A DNA stretch of 64,000 bases from Lachancea dasiensis (taxonomy: Eukaryota > Ascomycota > Saccharomycetes > Saccharomycetales > Saccharomycetaceae), in the NCBI GenBank assembly GCA_900074725.1, contig LT598459.1:1002467-1066466 (forward strand). The letters are read 5' to 3'. Below are positions 19,489 to 28,870 of this stretch, piece after piece (position 1 is the first letter of the stretch; every line of letters starts with the position of its first letter). Below the pieces are notes generated by a model. That model was not told the DNA's origin. It saw only the letters and a program-made list of their open reading frames with translations, and did not search any database. The position numbers were made by a program, and so were the translations under genes.

Positions 19489-20355
19489 TTAACGCTGACG
19501 TCTCTTGGCCATCTTCGCTTGCAGCCTCTCAAATTGGTCGTCATCAATATCTCCAGTCTTTCTCTTTGTGCGTTTACCCTTCGAAGTGGCCTGGTTTTCG
19601 AGCTTAGAAATCAGAGAATCAAATGATGTTTTGTTCTTCTTCTGGATAAGCTGGCGCAACTGATCTTCATCGCCTAAGGCTGCTTTTGCGCTTTGGGAGT
19701 CCTGGATATTCGCAAGCATGTCATCAGCTTGCTTTGCCTCTTTCGCTAGACGCTTTTGCATACTTTTTAGATATTTCTTGCGATTGGCGCTCCACCGCTG
19801 AAAGCTGCCATTGGAGTCTGTTATCAGTTTGTCTGCAAGCAAAGCGGATATCCTTTCGTGTATGTACGCTTCGTCATCGTCAGTTGCCTCGATATGGGGA
19901 ATCTCTTGAAAGAGCAAGGTGAATTGGTCGTCATCGGGCGTGTATCTCTTGGAAGGCTTCGCTTGCTCATTTGAATTCCATGATTCAATGATGTCTTGCG
20001 TTTCATCCGAGCTGCCTTGATACCTAGCTTTATCCTGGGCAATCGTGTCACGATCGATGACCACGTCGGTGTCAAACAAGTCTTTCCAGTCCGCCAGACT
20101 CTCACCTGCGAAGCACGCCTCGATGGATTGGGTTCTATCGAAAGTGTCCTTAAACTTATCAAGAACTTCAAATGCAAACTGAATCTTGTGGAACTTTTCC
20201 TTTGCCTCTGGTGTCCAATCGTTGGTTTTGTCCGGATGATATCGAAGCATCAACTTTCGATAGCATTTTTTGAGCTCTGTAGGGGTAACTGACTGCTTCA
20301 CTTGCAACTCCTCATAAGGGTCAATGTCCGGAAAGGGTACGTTAGAACTCTCCAT
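19489..20355 (-). CDS. DNAJC9-like J-domain protein
   Basis: Class C J-protein of 288 residues. The J domain (about 12-75) has the HPD triad at 40-42 in LRYHPDKTND. Downstream the protein follows the human DNAJC9 layout: a KARYQGSSDETQDI segment matching the YKGSEEE region, then QFTLLFQEIPHIEATDD and a basic coiled segment (ANRKKYLKSMQKRLAKEAK). It ends in a highly basic Lys/Arg tail. DNAJC9 is known as an Hsp70 co-chaperone for histone H3-H4. S. cerevisiae has no clear DNAJC9 among its J-proteins; in that species AGX1 and HAC1 are adjacent, so this gene sits where it was presumably lost. Family assignment is by my own motif comparison, and histone chaperoning in this yeast is inferred. Confidence 0.8.
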   Translation of the reverse strand: MESSNVPFPDIDPYEELQVKQSVTPTELKKCYRKLMLRYHPDKTNDWTPEAKEKFHKIQFAFEVLDKFKDTFDRTQSIEACFAGESLADWKDLFDTDVVIDRDTIAQDKARYQGSSDETQDIIESWNSNEQAKPSKRYTPDDDQFTLLFQEIPHIEATDDDEAYIHERISALLADKLITDSNGSFQRWSANRKKYLKSMQKRLAKEAKQADDMLANIQDSQSAKAALGDEDQLRQLIQKKNKTSFDSLISKLENQATSKGKRTKRKTGDIDDDQFERLQAKMAKRRQR

Positions 20356-20799
20356 CGCGTTTTCGTTTCTTGTAAGGGCATTCTAGATTAAGTTACGTTA
20401 GTTCACGTAAAATAACGTCAAATTAAAACCGACAATGCTAAACACGCGTTTTAAAAGAAACTTACTCAAAATATATGATATGTACCAGCTGTAAAACTTA
20501 TAATATACACAGGAATTGCCGAGATACCAGATGGAGGCGAAAAAAGAACCAACGTCACGACACTTAACCCAATGACGAACCCAATTGTATCGAATTAGTG
20601 ATGTCTAAGAGCGACGCACACGTGGAAATGAGTTTCTAGAGACATGCCAAATAAAGGGTAAATCAGGCCAGTCGCAGCTCCATGTAAGAGCGCGCCACAT
20701 GCCGAAACGAGACATGCTCTTTGAAACGCAAAAACAAATGATGGTCATCCGCAAGACATCCCTTTTGTCAAACAATCACAATTGAAAAACCCCTTCCAT
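20356..20799. other. Intergenic region DNAJC9-like promoter / HAC1 3' UTR
   Basis: Once the spliced second exon of HAC1 (ending at 20800) is counted, this spacer holds the HAC1 3' UTR and the promoter of the DNAJC9-like gene. In S. cerevisiae the HAC1 3' UTR carries a bipartite element that docks the mRNA on Ire1 foci. I could not identify it here by eye. Confidence 0.5.
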
Positions 20800-21864
20800 T
20801 CAGGGAATGGAAATGAAATCATCTAATTCCAGGATCGAACTTGACTGCGCTTCTGGCAGTACAAGCAGCATAGCCTAACAGGAAGAATAAAACCGAGAGC
20901 AAAGGATGGTATCGGGCGGAAACGAAACCAAAAAGGTGTTTTTCAGGCTCAGACAGGAACACTACACTTAAGAGGTCCAGTCGTCAGAGATCGAGCCTTT
21001 CAAAACGATCAACTTGTCTAAAAGTCTCCCTTACTATCAGTTTTTTGTCTACTTGTCGGCTAAGCTCAAGCTTAGCTTAATCACAGCTGGATTACGCAAC
21101 GGGTCAAGGCCCCAGGAATTATCAGTCATGTCTAAGACAGGGTATTCGTGTTCGTCGAAGGAATGTGGTAAAGAAATTTCGTCGCCGTTTGTCAGTAGAA
21201 GATTCCAGTTGGATAAATCTGTGGCAGCATTGTTCTCGGGTTCAACCCCCGGGAAGTCCAGTAGGGGATTCAACACGCTCGAGTCCGATGATACCTCGTT
21301 GAGACAAAATGGTTTCCTCGCAGTATCTGTGGAAATGTCCGGATGGAGTCCTCCCGAAAGCAATTCTGTGTTTTTCTCTGGCGCTGCCGGAGAAGAAAGC
21401 ACAGAATTAGATACGGGGGTGAGCTTTGTGAGCTGAGCAGCTGACAGCGACGAGGAAGAAGACAATGACTCTGGAGTCCTGTGGCCACCTGTGGCAACTT
21501 CTTCGTCGTCATCATCGTGAGAACATGCACCACTGTCCGCTGTTTGCACAGACAGTGACTGATACTCTTCGTACATCGTGCTAAGCTCTTTACTGCTTTG
21601 CACTAGTTTTGCCACGTCTTTACAGCTCAATATCTGTTCCAGAAGTGCGGCCTTGCGCTCTAAGTGTTGCAACTGCAACCTCTTTTTCTCGCGACTCTGA
21701 TGGGCTGCACGTCTGTTCCGCAGAATACGTTCAATCCGCCTCTGCTCCTTCTCCTCTTTGGTCTTAGCTCTTTTCCGTGGTGGCAACGTTGACTTAAAAT
21801 CCACCGGAATATTGCTAGTACACGCCGAGTTGGCCTCCAAAGCACCTTGTTCACTTCCGTTCAT
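20800..21864 (-). CDS. HAC1: Unfolded-protein-response bZIP factor, Ire1-spliced
   Basis: bZIP activator of the unfolded protein response (YFL031W). Unspliced, the frame 21864-21049 gives 271 residues ending in RNPAVIKLSLSLADK. Exon 1 (21864-21087) joined to exon 2 (20852-20800) gives 276 residues ending NPEAQSSSILELDDFISIP, close to the NPEAQ... tail of spliced S. cerevisiae Hac1. The basic region (about 25-62, with the family-typical PPRKRAKTKEEKEQRRIER) and a leucine zipper follow a short N-terminus. The intron is 234 nt (252 in S. cerevisiae) and is bounded by two Ire1-type hairpins. The 5' leader pairs with the intron over 15 nt. Regulation by Ire1 cleavage, tRNA-ligase joining and attenuation of the unspliced mRNA is known for the family and is supported here by sequence. 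Confidence 0.96.
20853..21086 (-). other. HAC1 non-spliceosomal (Ire1) intron, 234 nt
   Basis: On the mRNA strand the 5' site is stem TAATC / loop CAG|CTGT / stem GATTA (21094-21078). The 3' site is stem ACTGC / loop CAG|AAGC / stem GCAGT (20860-20844), extended by further pairs after one bulge. Both have 7-nt loops with a cut after the third base, G, matching the Ire1 rule seen in HAC1/XBP1. No GTATGT or TACTAAC bounds it, so it is not a spliceosomal intron. Joining at the two cuts keeps the frame into a conserved tail. Confidence 0.93.
20911..20925 (-). promoter_or_regulatory. HAC1 intron arm of 5'UTR-intron pairing
   Basis: The + strand reads atcgggcggaaacga. This is the exact reverse complement of 21906-21920 in the 5' leader, giving 15 uninterrupted pairs in the unspliced mRNA. 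It matches the known S. cerevisiae arrangement that stalls translation until the intron is removed. Confidence 0.88.
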
Positions 21865-21905
21865 GACAGAGAGACTGTTTGTGTGTTTCTCGAAATAATC
21901 TTGGA

Positions 21906-21920
21906 TCGTTTCCGCCCGAT
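21906..21920 (-). promoter_or_regulatory. HAC1 5' leader arm of 5'UTR-intron pairing
   Basis: The + strand reads tcgtttccgcccgat, 42-56 nt upstream of the HAC1 ATG, and is perfectly complementary to the intron segment 20911-20925. The pairing breaks at both flanking bases, so it is a discrete 15-bp element. Confidence 0.88.
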
Positions 21921-22350
21921 CAAAGTTGACTTACCCGATTATCTCTTGGAGTATGATCAGAACGAGAACGAAGTTGGGAAGTCCGGCAACTGAAAAACTC
22001 CCGCTTTATATAGTCACAGACGTATACAGTGATCAACATTCAAAACTAAGCTAAGCCCAATCTAAAGGCCGTACAGCGCGAAAAATGATGAGGACAGCAC
22101 ACCTAGTTTGGTAGAGGGTTTCGGTAGAGTGCCAGCGCCTCTTTAACTAGGAAAGCTTGATGTGAGAGAGTGGCTGATGGTACGGGGGTTGATGTCTCAT
22201 CTTTTATCCAAATTCTATAAGGTGCTTTAGGGTAATGTAGCATATGAGCAAGCGTACCAATCCTAAATTTAGGAGTATGTAGGCTGTTTAGGGTAGCGTT
22301 TATTGTGTGGAGTTCGGGAAAACTTTGCTGGAATAAGTGCTATACGGGAT
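21921..22350. other. HAC1 promoter / REX2 3' flank
   Basis: About 430 bases holding the HAC1 promoter and the REX2 3' end. A TTACCCG at 21931-21937 matches the Reb1 core but may fall within the transcribed leader. No gene is supported. Confidence 0.5.
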
Positions 22351-23397
22351 CTATTCTTGGTCCAGCTTAGGTTTTTTGGAAGGAGATTCCTCTCTGTCAA
22401 GATGATGTTCATCCTGAGGCTTCAAGACGCCCGCGATAGACTCCCGGATGCCCTTGATGACGCCCGTAAGGCCCTCAGAGCCGTTCGAAGACTTCTTGGC
22501 TGATCCAGACTCAGCGATCTGACCATCCTCGTTTTGTAGTCTCTGCCTCTCCACGAACTCGCGAGTCTCTTGCGCACTTTTGAGATAATGCTCCCTGTAC
22601 CATTTTAACTGGGCAATACTCTCCAGTATGTCCGACCTCGCTGTGTGCGCGCCCTTCTTTCGAGGAAAAACTGACGCTAAGTCAGGATTGTGCCGGAACG
22701 ATACTTCCATGATCGAGCTCACGTCGATGATACGATAAAATAAGTGGCTAATCACGCGTGGGAACTCCCGCAGCATGAATATGCGGTCCATGTGGACGGA
22801 GTTGCCCGCCAAGACGCCCTTACGCTTGTCTGGAATAAGCCTCTTCACGTATGCGAGCAATTCGTCTTCGACCTGCTCTGTAGACTTGCTTGATTCAAGT
22901 ACTTTTTGTGTCAAGCCGCTCGATCCGTGATGCTCCACGCACCAATCGTCCATCCCGTCCAAAATCGACTTATCGCAATGGACCACACTCTCATATCCAG
23001 CCTCGTCCACGATGTTCAAATCTCCATCCGTAATGATACAACAAATCTCGATGATCTTGTCTTTGGTGTGATCCAGACCAGTCATTTCGCAGTCCACCCA
23101 TACGATTGGCTTGCTGATAGTGGATGACGCACTCGACGTGTTCTCACTGCTCATCTTAGGTATTTTAGATATATCTACTTTTCGGGTCCGTTGCAGGTAT
23201 GGGTTCCTCCCTGTCTTTGAAGCGCTAACTGTTGGGCCTAAAAGTGGTCGTCCTGTTCGCAACTGCCTGAAACCAAGTTTCAACGCCAAACCGAAAGTAG
23301 CAGATCTCTGTTTGCCCAAAATACCTCTCATCAATAGAGGACTCGCCAAGGATATCAACTTAAAAGCTTTTATTCTCAGCATGGTCAAAAATATCAT
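22351..23397 (-). CDS. REX2: Oligoribonuclease, DEDDh 3'-5' exonuclease
   Basis: Orn-type RNase degrading short oligoribonucleotides; S. cerevisiae Rex2 (YLR059C, about 269 aa) is mitochondrial and also matures small RNAs. The four catalytic acids and the histidine are visible: Asp102 and Glu104 in VWVDCEMTGLD, Asp204 in HMDRIFML, His251 and Asp256 in HTARSDILES. The 348-residue frame carries about 82 residues before the catalytic domain, rich in Arg/Lys/Ser/Leu and almost free of acids, as a mitochondrial presequence should be. An in-frame ATG at Met82 (23152-23154) would give a 267-residue form without it; another ATG is at Met6. A Lys-rich tail follows the domain. It is divergent from RIM15. 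Confidence 0.93.
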   Translation of the reverse strand: MIFLTMLRIKAFKLISLASPLLMRGILGKQRSATFGLALKLGFRQLRTGRPLLGPTVSASKTGRNPYLQRTRKVDISKIPKMSSENTSSASSTISKPIVWVDCEMTGLDHTKDKIIEICCIITDGDLNIVDEAGYESVVHCDKSILDGMDDWCVEHHGSSGLTQKVLESSKSTEQVEDELLAYVKRLIPDKRKGVLAGNSVHMDRIFMLREFPRVISHLFYRIIDVSSIMEVSFRHNPDLASVFPRKKGAHTARSDILESIAQLKWYREHYLKSAQETREFVERQRLQNEDGQIAESGSAKKSSNGSEGLTGVIKGIRESIAGVLKPQDEHHLDREESPSKKPKLDQE

Positions 23398-23949
23398 CTG
23401 GCAAGATCAATCCATTTGGGAGAATAAGCCGAAATCAGCAATACTTTAGCGTTAGGAACCGGTGGCTCCTGTCTAATTATGCCCTAAATACAAGTATCAG
23501 CCTTTGGCAAGAATTATAAGCACCAGCGTCTTTGGTCATGGGGCGTCCTGGGGACACGGGCGACTACTAGCTAATATATGGTTTCAAACTCGACCTAAGT
23601 ACAACTATAAACTATTCCGGACATCTTCAGACTACTTGCCACCCCATAATTTTGTTTCGATGAGCTTATCTGAGGTTCTGCCGCTTGATTGCATTTTAGA
23701 TAGATATTGAATGACTATTTGATCTTAAGGTATATTGAAAGTGTAAGAACCAACAAACGAATTGTAGCTCTACAAAGTGCGTTCAGGCGCGTAGAGGCTT
23801 GGATCTATACATTTTCTGAAAGTCATAGTGAACTTTTGTGAGCTGTATAAGTGCTAGCTTTCGATCCTCCTGACAGTTTAGGGTCGACCTTTAGAACCAG
23901 AACGAGCTATTGCACAAGCCTTTACGTACACAGATTATTTTTGGTAACG
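23398..23949. other. Divergent promoter region REX2/RIM15
   Basis: 552 bases between two divergent starts. The RIM15 frame stays open 33 codons upstream of its ATG (from a GTG at 23851), but no ATG lies in that extension. No other gene or RNA was recognised. Confidence 0.5.
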
Positions 23950-26900
23950 ATGGACGTTAGTTCCCTTTCCTCTGAGGAGAGCACAGGTAAGCTATCAAAA
24001 TCCGGAAGTGCAAGCCCCGATTCGACCCAGTCCCGCAAGACATTTCCGTCATCCCCTTCCGGATCGACGCTATCGTATGATGAATACCTTAAGGTAGCAA
24101 CCGACACTAGCGCAAGCATCCTTCTGGAGCTGAATATGGACGGCAGGGTCAGGTATCTCAGTTCTATTTGGAAAGAAATAGTTGGCATAGAGTCTAATGA
24201 GGTAGTGGGCCAAATGATCTCAGAGATATTGGTGGGGAGCGAACAAGACCGCTCGGTCTTTCAAAGGGCTACAGATTTGATGATAGCCCAAGACTGCAGC
24301 TATCGTGTCCGATTCTTGGTAGAGGCAGGACATCCAAATGATTCCACCAGCTCGTCCACTGATCTGAGTGGCACTGAGCATCCCGACGTGTCTGCCGTAA
24401 ATCCCAGCGTTATCGAACTGGAGGCACAGGGTATAGTAATATTCGATGGTGTTCACAAGATTCCTTCGCATTCTATGTGGATCGTCAAGCCGTTCTGCGA
24501 ATTGGGAGCCATGGATAATCTTCCGCAGGATCTTGTAAAGCGCTTGGGATTTGGAGCTATCATCTTATCGCAATATCTCACAGAAATTGAGAATTCAATG
24601 GTAACGGATGAGCTAGAATTACCGACCCCTAAGAATGAACTTTGCCGAGTTTGCGAGTCGTCAGTACCGGCGTGGTGGCTGGAAACCCACTCCGAATCTT
24701 GCATCGTTGAGCATAAAATCGAGAGTATGGTACAACTCTTTCATGACAAGATAGTGGAGCGTCGCAATTATATTGAAGATGTGTTTGTATCCTTGGAATC
24801 CAATGACGGCCGCATATCCCATTTCAAAAACCTACCTTTTCCGAAGTTGAGTGCGGAACCGTCGGCCTATAACAGTGAGAGCACTTCAAAAAGCGATTCT
24901 TTGGAATTGAGCATCTTCAAAAAAACTTCGAGCGGACAAAAGAACTCTAGTTCCATTTTTCGCAGCCTAAGGTTCCCCTTCAAAACCTTGGCTTCGCTTA
25001 TAGAACTTTGCGACGATGCTATCAACACAAATACGAGTGAGCTCAGAGAGGTCAATCTTCAGCAGGATATTAGTGCTCAAGTTGTCTATCAATTCTCTCC
25101 GAGAACCCTCCAAAACATCGACAGTGTCTTGCTGTGGAAGCCACAGACAGATGGCGACAATTTGGCTATCGATGCCCTAAAAAATGACACAATGGAATTT
25201 GCATCACAGAAGTTGGAGTTTTTGTTTCGGCTCGACCATGCCATGAAATATTCATTCAAGATCAAAAACGAGATCGATTACTACGTGCTACAGTTGATCG
25301 AAGAGAAACTTGAGCGAAACAGATTAAATTCATTGCAGAGTGATGAAGCCAATCGACATATGACACGATCCCCACTAGCTCTGTCTCTAACTGGTAATGA
25401 CTTAAAGTTGAGTACGAATAAGAAGATTGCGTCCCCCCAGCCACAGCGTGCGCCGAGCGGGATCTTTGCCGATGCATATGTTGGCACCGATGAATTGCCT
25501 CAGAAAAAGATTTATGATTTGAATAGCGAGCACCCTGAATTTCCAGAAGGGACAACTACCATCACACATGGTTCTCGTTCGGTGACCCCCACAACTACTA
25601 CAGCCCCTCATTCTGACTTGCACATAGCGACTAAAGGATCCAGCAGCGACCAGTCTAAGCTCTTTGAGTCTGTAAGTGCCACCCCTAAATTGATTTTGCC
25701 GGACTCAAGTGGCCAACTGAGACTAAGCGGTCAGGAATCAACACCGAGAAGAAACTCAGCAGGCTCTTCTGCTGGACATAGCACACCTTTGGCCTCTCTA
25801 CAAAAAAACTCAATAATTCGATCTCTTAACCACGGTAGCCTGGATAGATCTCCGCGAACGTCGCCCTATGCACCATCATCAGAATTATTGACACCCGAAG
25901 TGCACTCTGCATCTATACCTAAACAACCATTATCCCCGCTGCTTCTGGCCACTAACCAAGCTAAACCTAGCACCCCTAGCATTAGGGATTATGATATCAT
26001 AAAACCAATCAGTAAAGGTGCATACGGGAGCGTATTTCTGGCTAAAAGAAGGTTGACGGGCGAGTACTACGCCATTAAAGCTCTCAAGAAATCTGATATG
26101 ATTGCTAAAAATCAGGTAACAAATGTCAAATCAGAAAGAGCTATAATGATGGCTCAGAGCAATAAACCATACGTTGCTCAACTTTTTGCCACATTTCAAA
26201 ACCGCGAGAACTTATTTCTGGTGATGGAGTACCTAAGCGGAGGTGATTTAGCAACTCTAATCAAAATGATGGGAAGTTTACCAGATCAATGGGCTAAACA
26301 GTATATTACAGAGGTGATCTATGGTGTTGCGGACATGCACAAAAGCGGTATAATCCATCACGATTTGAAACCTGATAATCTACTAATCGACCGCCGCGGG
26401 CATCTCAAGCTGACTGATTTTGGCCTCTCCAGAATGGGGCTGATAACCAGACACACAGGTGCTACTCTTAAAGAGGGTCACCATACCAGCCGCAAAAATA
26501 GTGTTGCTTCTGAGGAGAATACTGGGGACCGTTCGCTGAAGTGGCACTTGAAAGATGATCCTCCGGGTTCCAGCAATGCTTTAGATGGAATTATTTTCAA
26601 AAGAGAGAGATCAAGTTCCAACTCTAGTTCACAGTCAGCACTAGACGCTTCGGCTCTCCATAGATCTGGATCCCAGCTGTCGTTTTCAATGATGGATCTT
26701 CACAGCGGCGGCTCACCTCCACCAATGTCTTTGCACAAGCGGACTGCTTCCAATATTTCAGAATCTTGGGACAATCATAGTCCCACACCGGACTATGCTT
26801 TATTCAACCCCGATGATTCGAACCAAAATAGAGGATTTTTTGGAACGCCGGACTATCTTGCTCCCGAAACTATTGGGGGGACGGGCGAGACAGACGCTTG

Positions 26901-28530
26901 TGATTGGTGGTCTGTAGGCTGCATGCTGTTCGAGTTTTTCTTTGGGTATCCTCCTTTCCATGCCCAGACAGTTGAAGAGGTGTTCAGTAACATTTTGGCG
27001 GGTCGGATAGATTGGCCCGAGTTTCCAGACAAACAGACAGAACTCGAATACATCACGCCTGATGCCAAAGATCTCATCAAGAAACTTCTTGTCATTGACC
27101 CTCACGAAAGACTTGGTGCCAGCGACGTTCAGGAGATCTTCGAGCATCCCTATTTTAAAGACGTTGTATGGGAAAATTTGTATGACGAGACGGGCTCATT
27201 CGTTCCAGACATACAACATCCTGAGAGTACAGACTATTTTGATTTGCGAGGCGCTCAACTTGAAGACTTCACTGAGTCCGATACTGAAAAACCAAAAATC
27301 CCCGACCTTTTGAGTAACGAAATGGAAAGGTCTCATAAACGTACAAGTAGTGAGAGAAGCAGTCAATCCAGTACACCAGTACAAAAGCTCACCGTGGGAT
27401 CCGTTTTAGAGTCTGTACAACATCAAAGTTGCAGCAACAACAGCTCCCCCTCCACAAAGCATATCCCGCTTGCGATCCCTCTACATTTAAGAGAGCGTCG
27501 GGTCAGCAAGCTCAATGAGGTTCAAACAGAGTTCGGGTCTTTCAATTTCAGAAACTTACCAGCTCTTGACAGGGCCAACAAGGACGCAATCAATAGACTT
27601 AAGAATGAGCATTTAGTCGAACAAGGCATGCACCACCACCACCACCACCAACGAGCGTCCAGTGGTTCAAGTTCTTTATCGGATAGCTCTAAGCAGCTGA
27701 GGTACAGTACCGTTAGTAGCTCACCGGGTGTCGCAAGCCTTACCTCACGGTCATCCGCGTCGCCCAATGCTTCTAAAAACCACTCGCCAAATAGAAGAGG
27801 CAGTGTTGATATGTCTAGCATGAGTCACAGGCGCAGTACCGGTATATTTATGGACCACAGCCCCAAATCACCATCTTCAGCAGTCGAAGACAATGATTCG
27901 CCATCACCCGCATCTCGATTCAAGTCTCCCCTGTCGCCGCAAAATACATCCTCGCGTACAAGAGTGCATTCGCGCTCCTCTTCCAAGCATTCTAGTTTGG
28001 GAGACGTTCCACCTGAAGAGTTTGAAAAGTTGCGGGCATTGTCGCGAGTTGCAGGCTCCCGCGGTCGCCGCCGCAGTGGGCGCGAAAGCTCGTCTGCAGC
28101 GAGCGAGCTATATTGCAACCTTGACATCCTCGTGTGCGAGCCAATACCTATCCACCGCTTCAAACTAACCAAGGATTTAGAAAATCTTGGGTGCTCGGTG
28201 ATAAGTGTCTCGATGGGTGATGAGATGGTTCGTCGCGTCACAAGTGGAGTTCAATTCGACATCTTGTTCACAGCGCTCAAGTTACCTAAGCTAGGCGCCA
28301 TCGACATTGTTAAATTGCTTCGCAATACAAACAGCGTCAACAGTGCCACTCCAATTATTGCGGTCACGGCTTTCTATCAAGAAGCTCAACAGGCTGGCAT
28401 TTTTGATGATGTTTTAGAGCGTCCCGTCAGTGTTGAACATTTGCGGTCACTACTACTGAAGTATACCCTCAAAAAGAGTCAGAGAGCTGACGAAACTGTA
28501 ATAAGTGACGCAGATACAGATTTGGTTTAA
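23950..28530 (+). CDS. RIM15: Greatwall-family protein kinase Rim15
   Basis: Nutrient-responsive AGC-like kinase controlling entry into quiescence and meiosis through Igo1/2 and PP2A (YFL033C, 1770 aa). From the ATG at 23950 the product has 1526 residues. In order: a PAS-like domain (ILLELNMDGRVRYLSSIW), a Cys/His cluster (CRVCESS...HSESC), Ser-rich linkers, and a kinase domain about 681-1066. The kinase has glycine loop SKGAYGSV, HHDLKPDN with Asp805, DFG at 823-825 and GTPDYLAPE from 965. The roughly 120-residue insert in the activation segment is the Greatwall hallmark. A receiver-like domain (about 1391-1510) lacks the phospho-acceptor Asp: Ala1442 lies there. A six-His run precedes it. 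It is shorter than in S. cerevisiae but complete in domains. Confidence 0.96.
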   Translation: MDVSSLSSEESTGKLSKSGSASPDSTQSRKTFPSSPSGSTLSYDEYLKVATDTSASILLELNMDGRVRYLSSIWKEIVGIESNEVVGQMISEILVGSEQDRSVFQRATDLMIAQDCSYRVRFLVEAGHPNDSTSSSTDLSGTEHPDVSAVNPSVIELEAQGIVIFDGVHKIPSHSMWIVKPFCELGAMDNLPQDLVKRLGFGAIILSQYLTEIENSMVTDELELPTPKNELCRVCESSVPAWWLETHSESCIVEHKIESMVQLFHDKIVERRNYIEDVFVSLESNDGRISHFKNLPFPKLSAEPSAYNSESTSKSDSLELSIFKKTSSGQKNSSSIFRSLRFPFKTLASLIELCDDAINTNTSELREVNLQQDISAQVVYQFSPRTLQNIDSVLLWKPQTDGDNLAIDALKNDTMEFASQKLEFLFRLDHAMKYSFKIKNEIDYYVLQLIEEKLERNRLNSLQSDEANRHMTRSPLALSLTGNDLKLSTNKKIASPQPQRAPSGIFADAYVGTDELPQKKIYDLNSEHPEFPEGTTTITHGSRSVTPTTTTAPHSDLHIATKGSSSDQSKLFESVSATPKLILPDSSGQLRLSGQESTPRRNSAGSSAGHSTPLASLQKNSIIRSLNHGSLDRSPRTSPYAPSSELLTPEVHSASIPKQPLSPLLLATNQAKPSTPSIRDYDIIKPISKGAYGSVFLAKRRLTGEYYAIKALKKSDMIAKNQVTNVKSERAIMMAQSNKPYVAQLFATFQNRENLFLVMEYLSGGDLATLIKMMGSLPDQWAKQYITEVIYGVADMHKSGIIHHDLKPDNLLIDRRGHLKLTDFGLSRMGLITRHTGATLKEGHHTSRKNSVASEENTGDRSLKWHLKDDPPGSSNALDGIIFKRERSSSNSSSQSALDASALHRSGSQLSFSMMDLHSGGSPPPMSLHKRTASNISESWDNHSPTPDYALFNPDDSNQNRGFFGTPDYLAPETIGGTGETDACDWWSVGCMLFEFFFGYPPFHAQTVEEVFSNILAGRIDWPEFPDKQTELEYITPDAKDLIKKLLVIDPHERLGASDVQEIFEHPYFKDVVWENLYDETGSFVPDIQHPESTDYFDLRGAQLEDFTESDTEKPKIPDLLSNEMERSHKRTSSERSSQSSTPVQKLTVGSVLESVQHQSCSNNSSPSTKHIPLAIPLHLRERRVSKLNEVQTEFGSFNFRNLPALDRANKDAINRLKNEHLVEQGMHHHHHHQRASSGSSSLSDSSKQLRYSTVSSSPGVASLTSRSSASPNASKNHSPNRRGSVDMSSMSHRRSTGIFMDHSPKSPSSAVEDNDSPSPASRFKSPLSPQNTSSRTRVHSRSSSKHSSLGDVPPEEFEKLRALSRVAGSRGRRRSGRESSSAASELYCNLDILVCEPIPIHRFKLTKDLENLGCSVISVSMGDEMVRRVTSGVQFDILFTALKLPKLGAIDIVKLLRNTNSVNSATPIIAVTAFYQEAQQAGIFDDVLERPVSVEHLRSLLLKYTLKKSQRADETVISDADTDLV

Positions 28531-28870
28531 GCAGAGGATAGCCCACTGGTTTGATTATCTCAAACGTGCAGCTAGCGAGTCTGCGGAGACCTCAAATGAA
28601 CACCAACAGGCATAAAGTTACCATCTTGAGAGGGCAGAAGAGAGACCTAAAAAATTCATTACGAGTAAGAAAGACACGCTCCTAATACCGTATCGCAAGG
28701 CAGCCGGTGCTAGTCAGTGATGCATCTGTTATAGATGGAAGAGCCAGATCACTTATCATATCATACGAGCATCAAATTTTTCCAATTAATGACTGAGAAG
28801 GAGAATTATCCCAAAGTCAAATCGATAGCCCTCGAGCCCAGCCTTTGAATTCCTGGAGAGTTTAACCACA
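28531..28870. other. Intergenic region RIM15 3' end / FRS1 promoter
   Basis: 340 bases between two rightward genes, containing the RIM15 terminator and FRS1 promoter. Nothing distinctive was seen. Confidence 0.5.

Noticed and set aside
23851-23949. 33-codon N-terminal extension of RIM15 from a GTG
   Set aside because: No ATG is present; the first ATG at 23950 is a standard start and the extension looks like open leader sequence.
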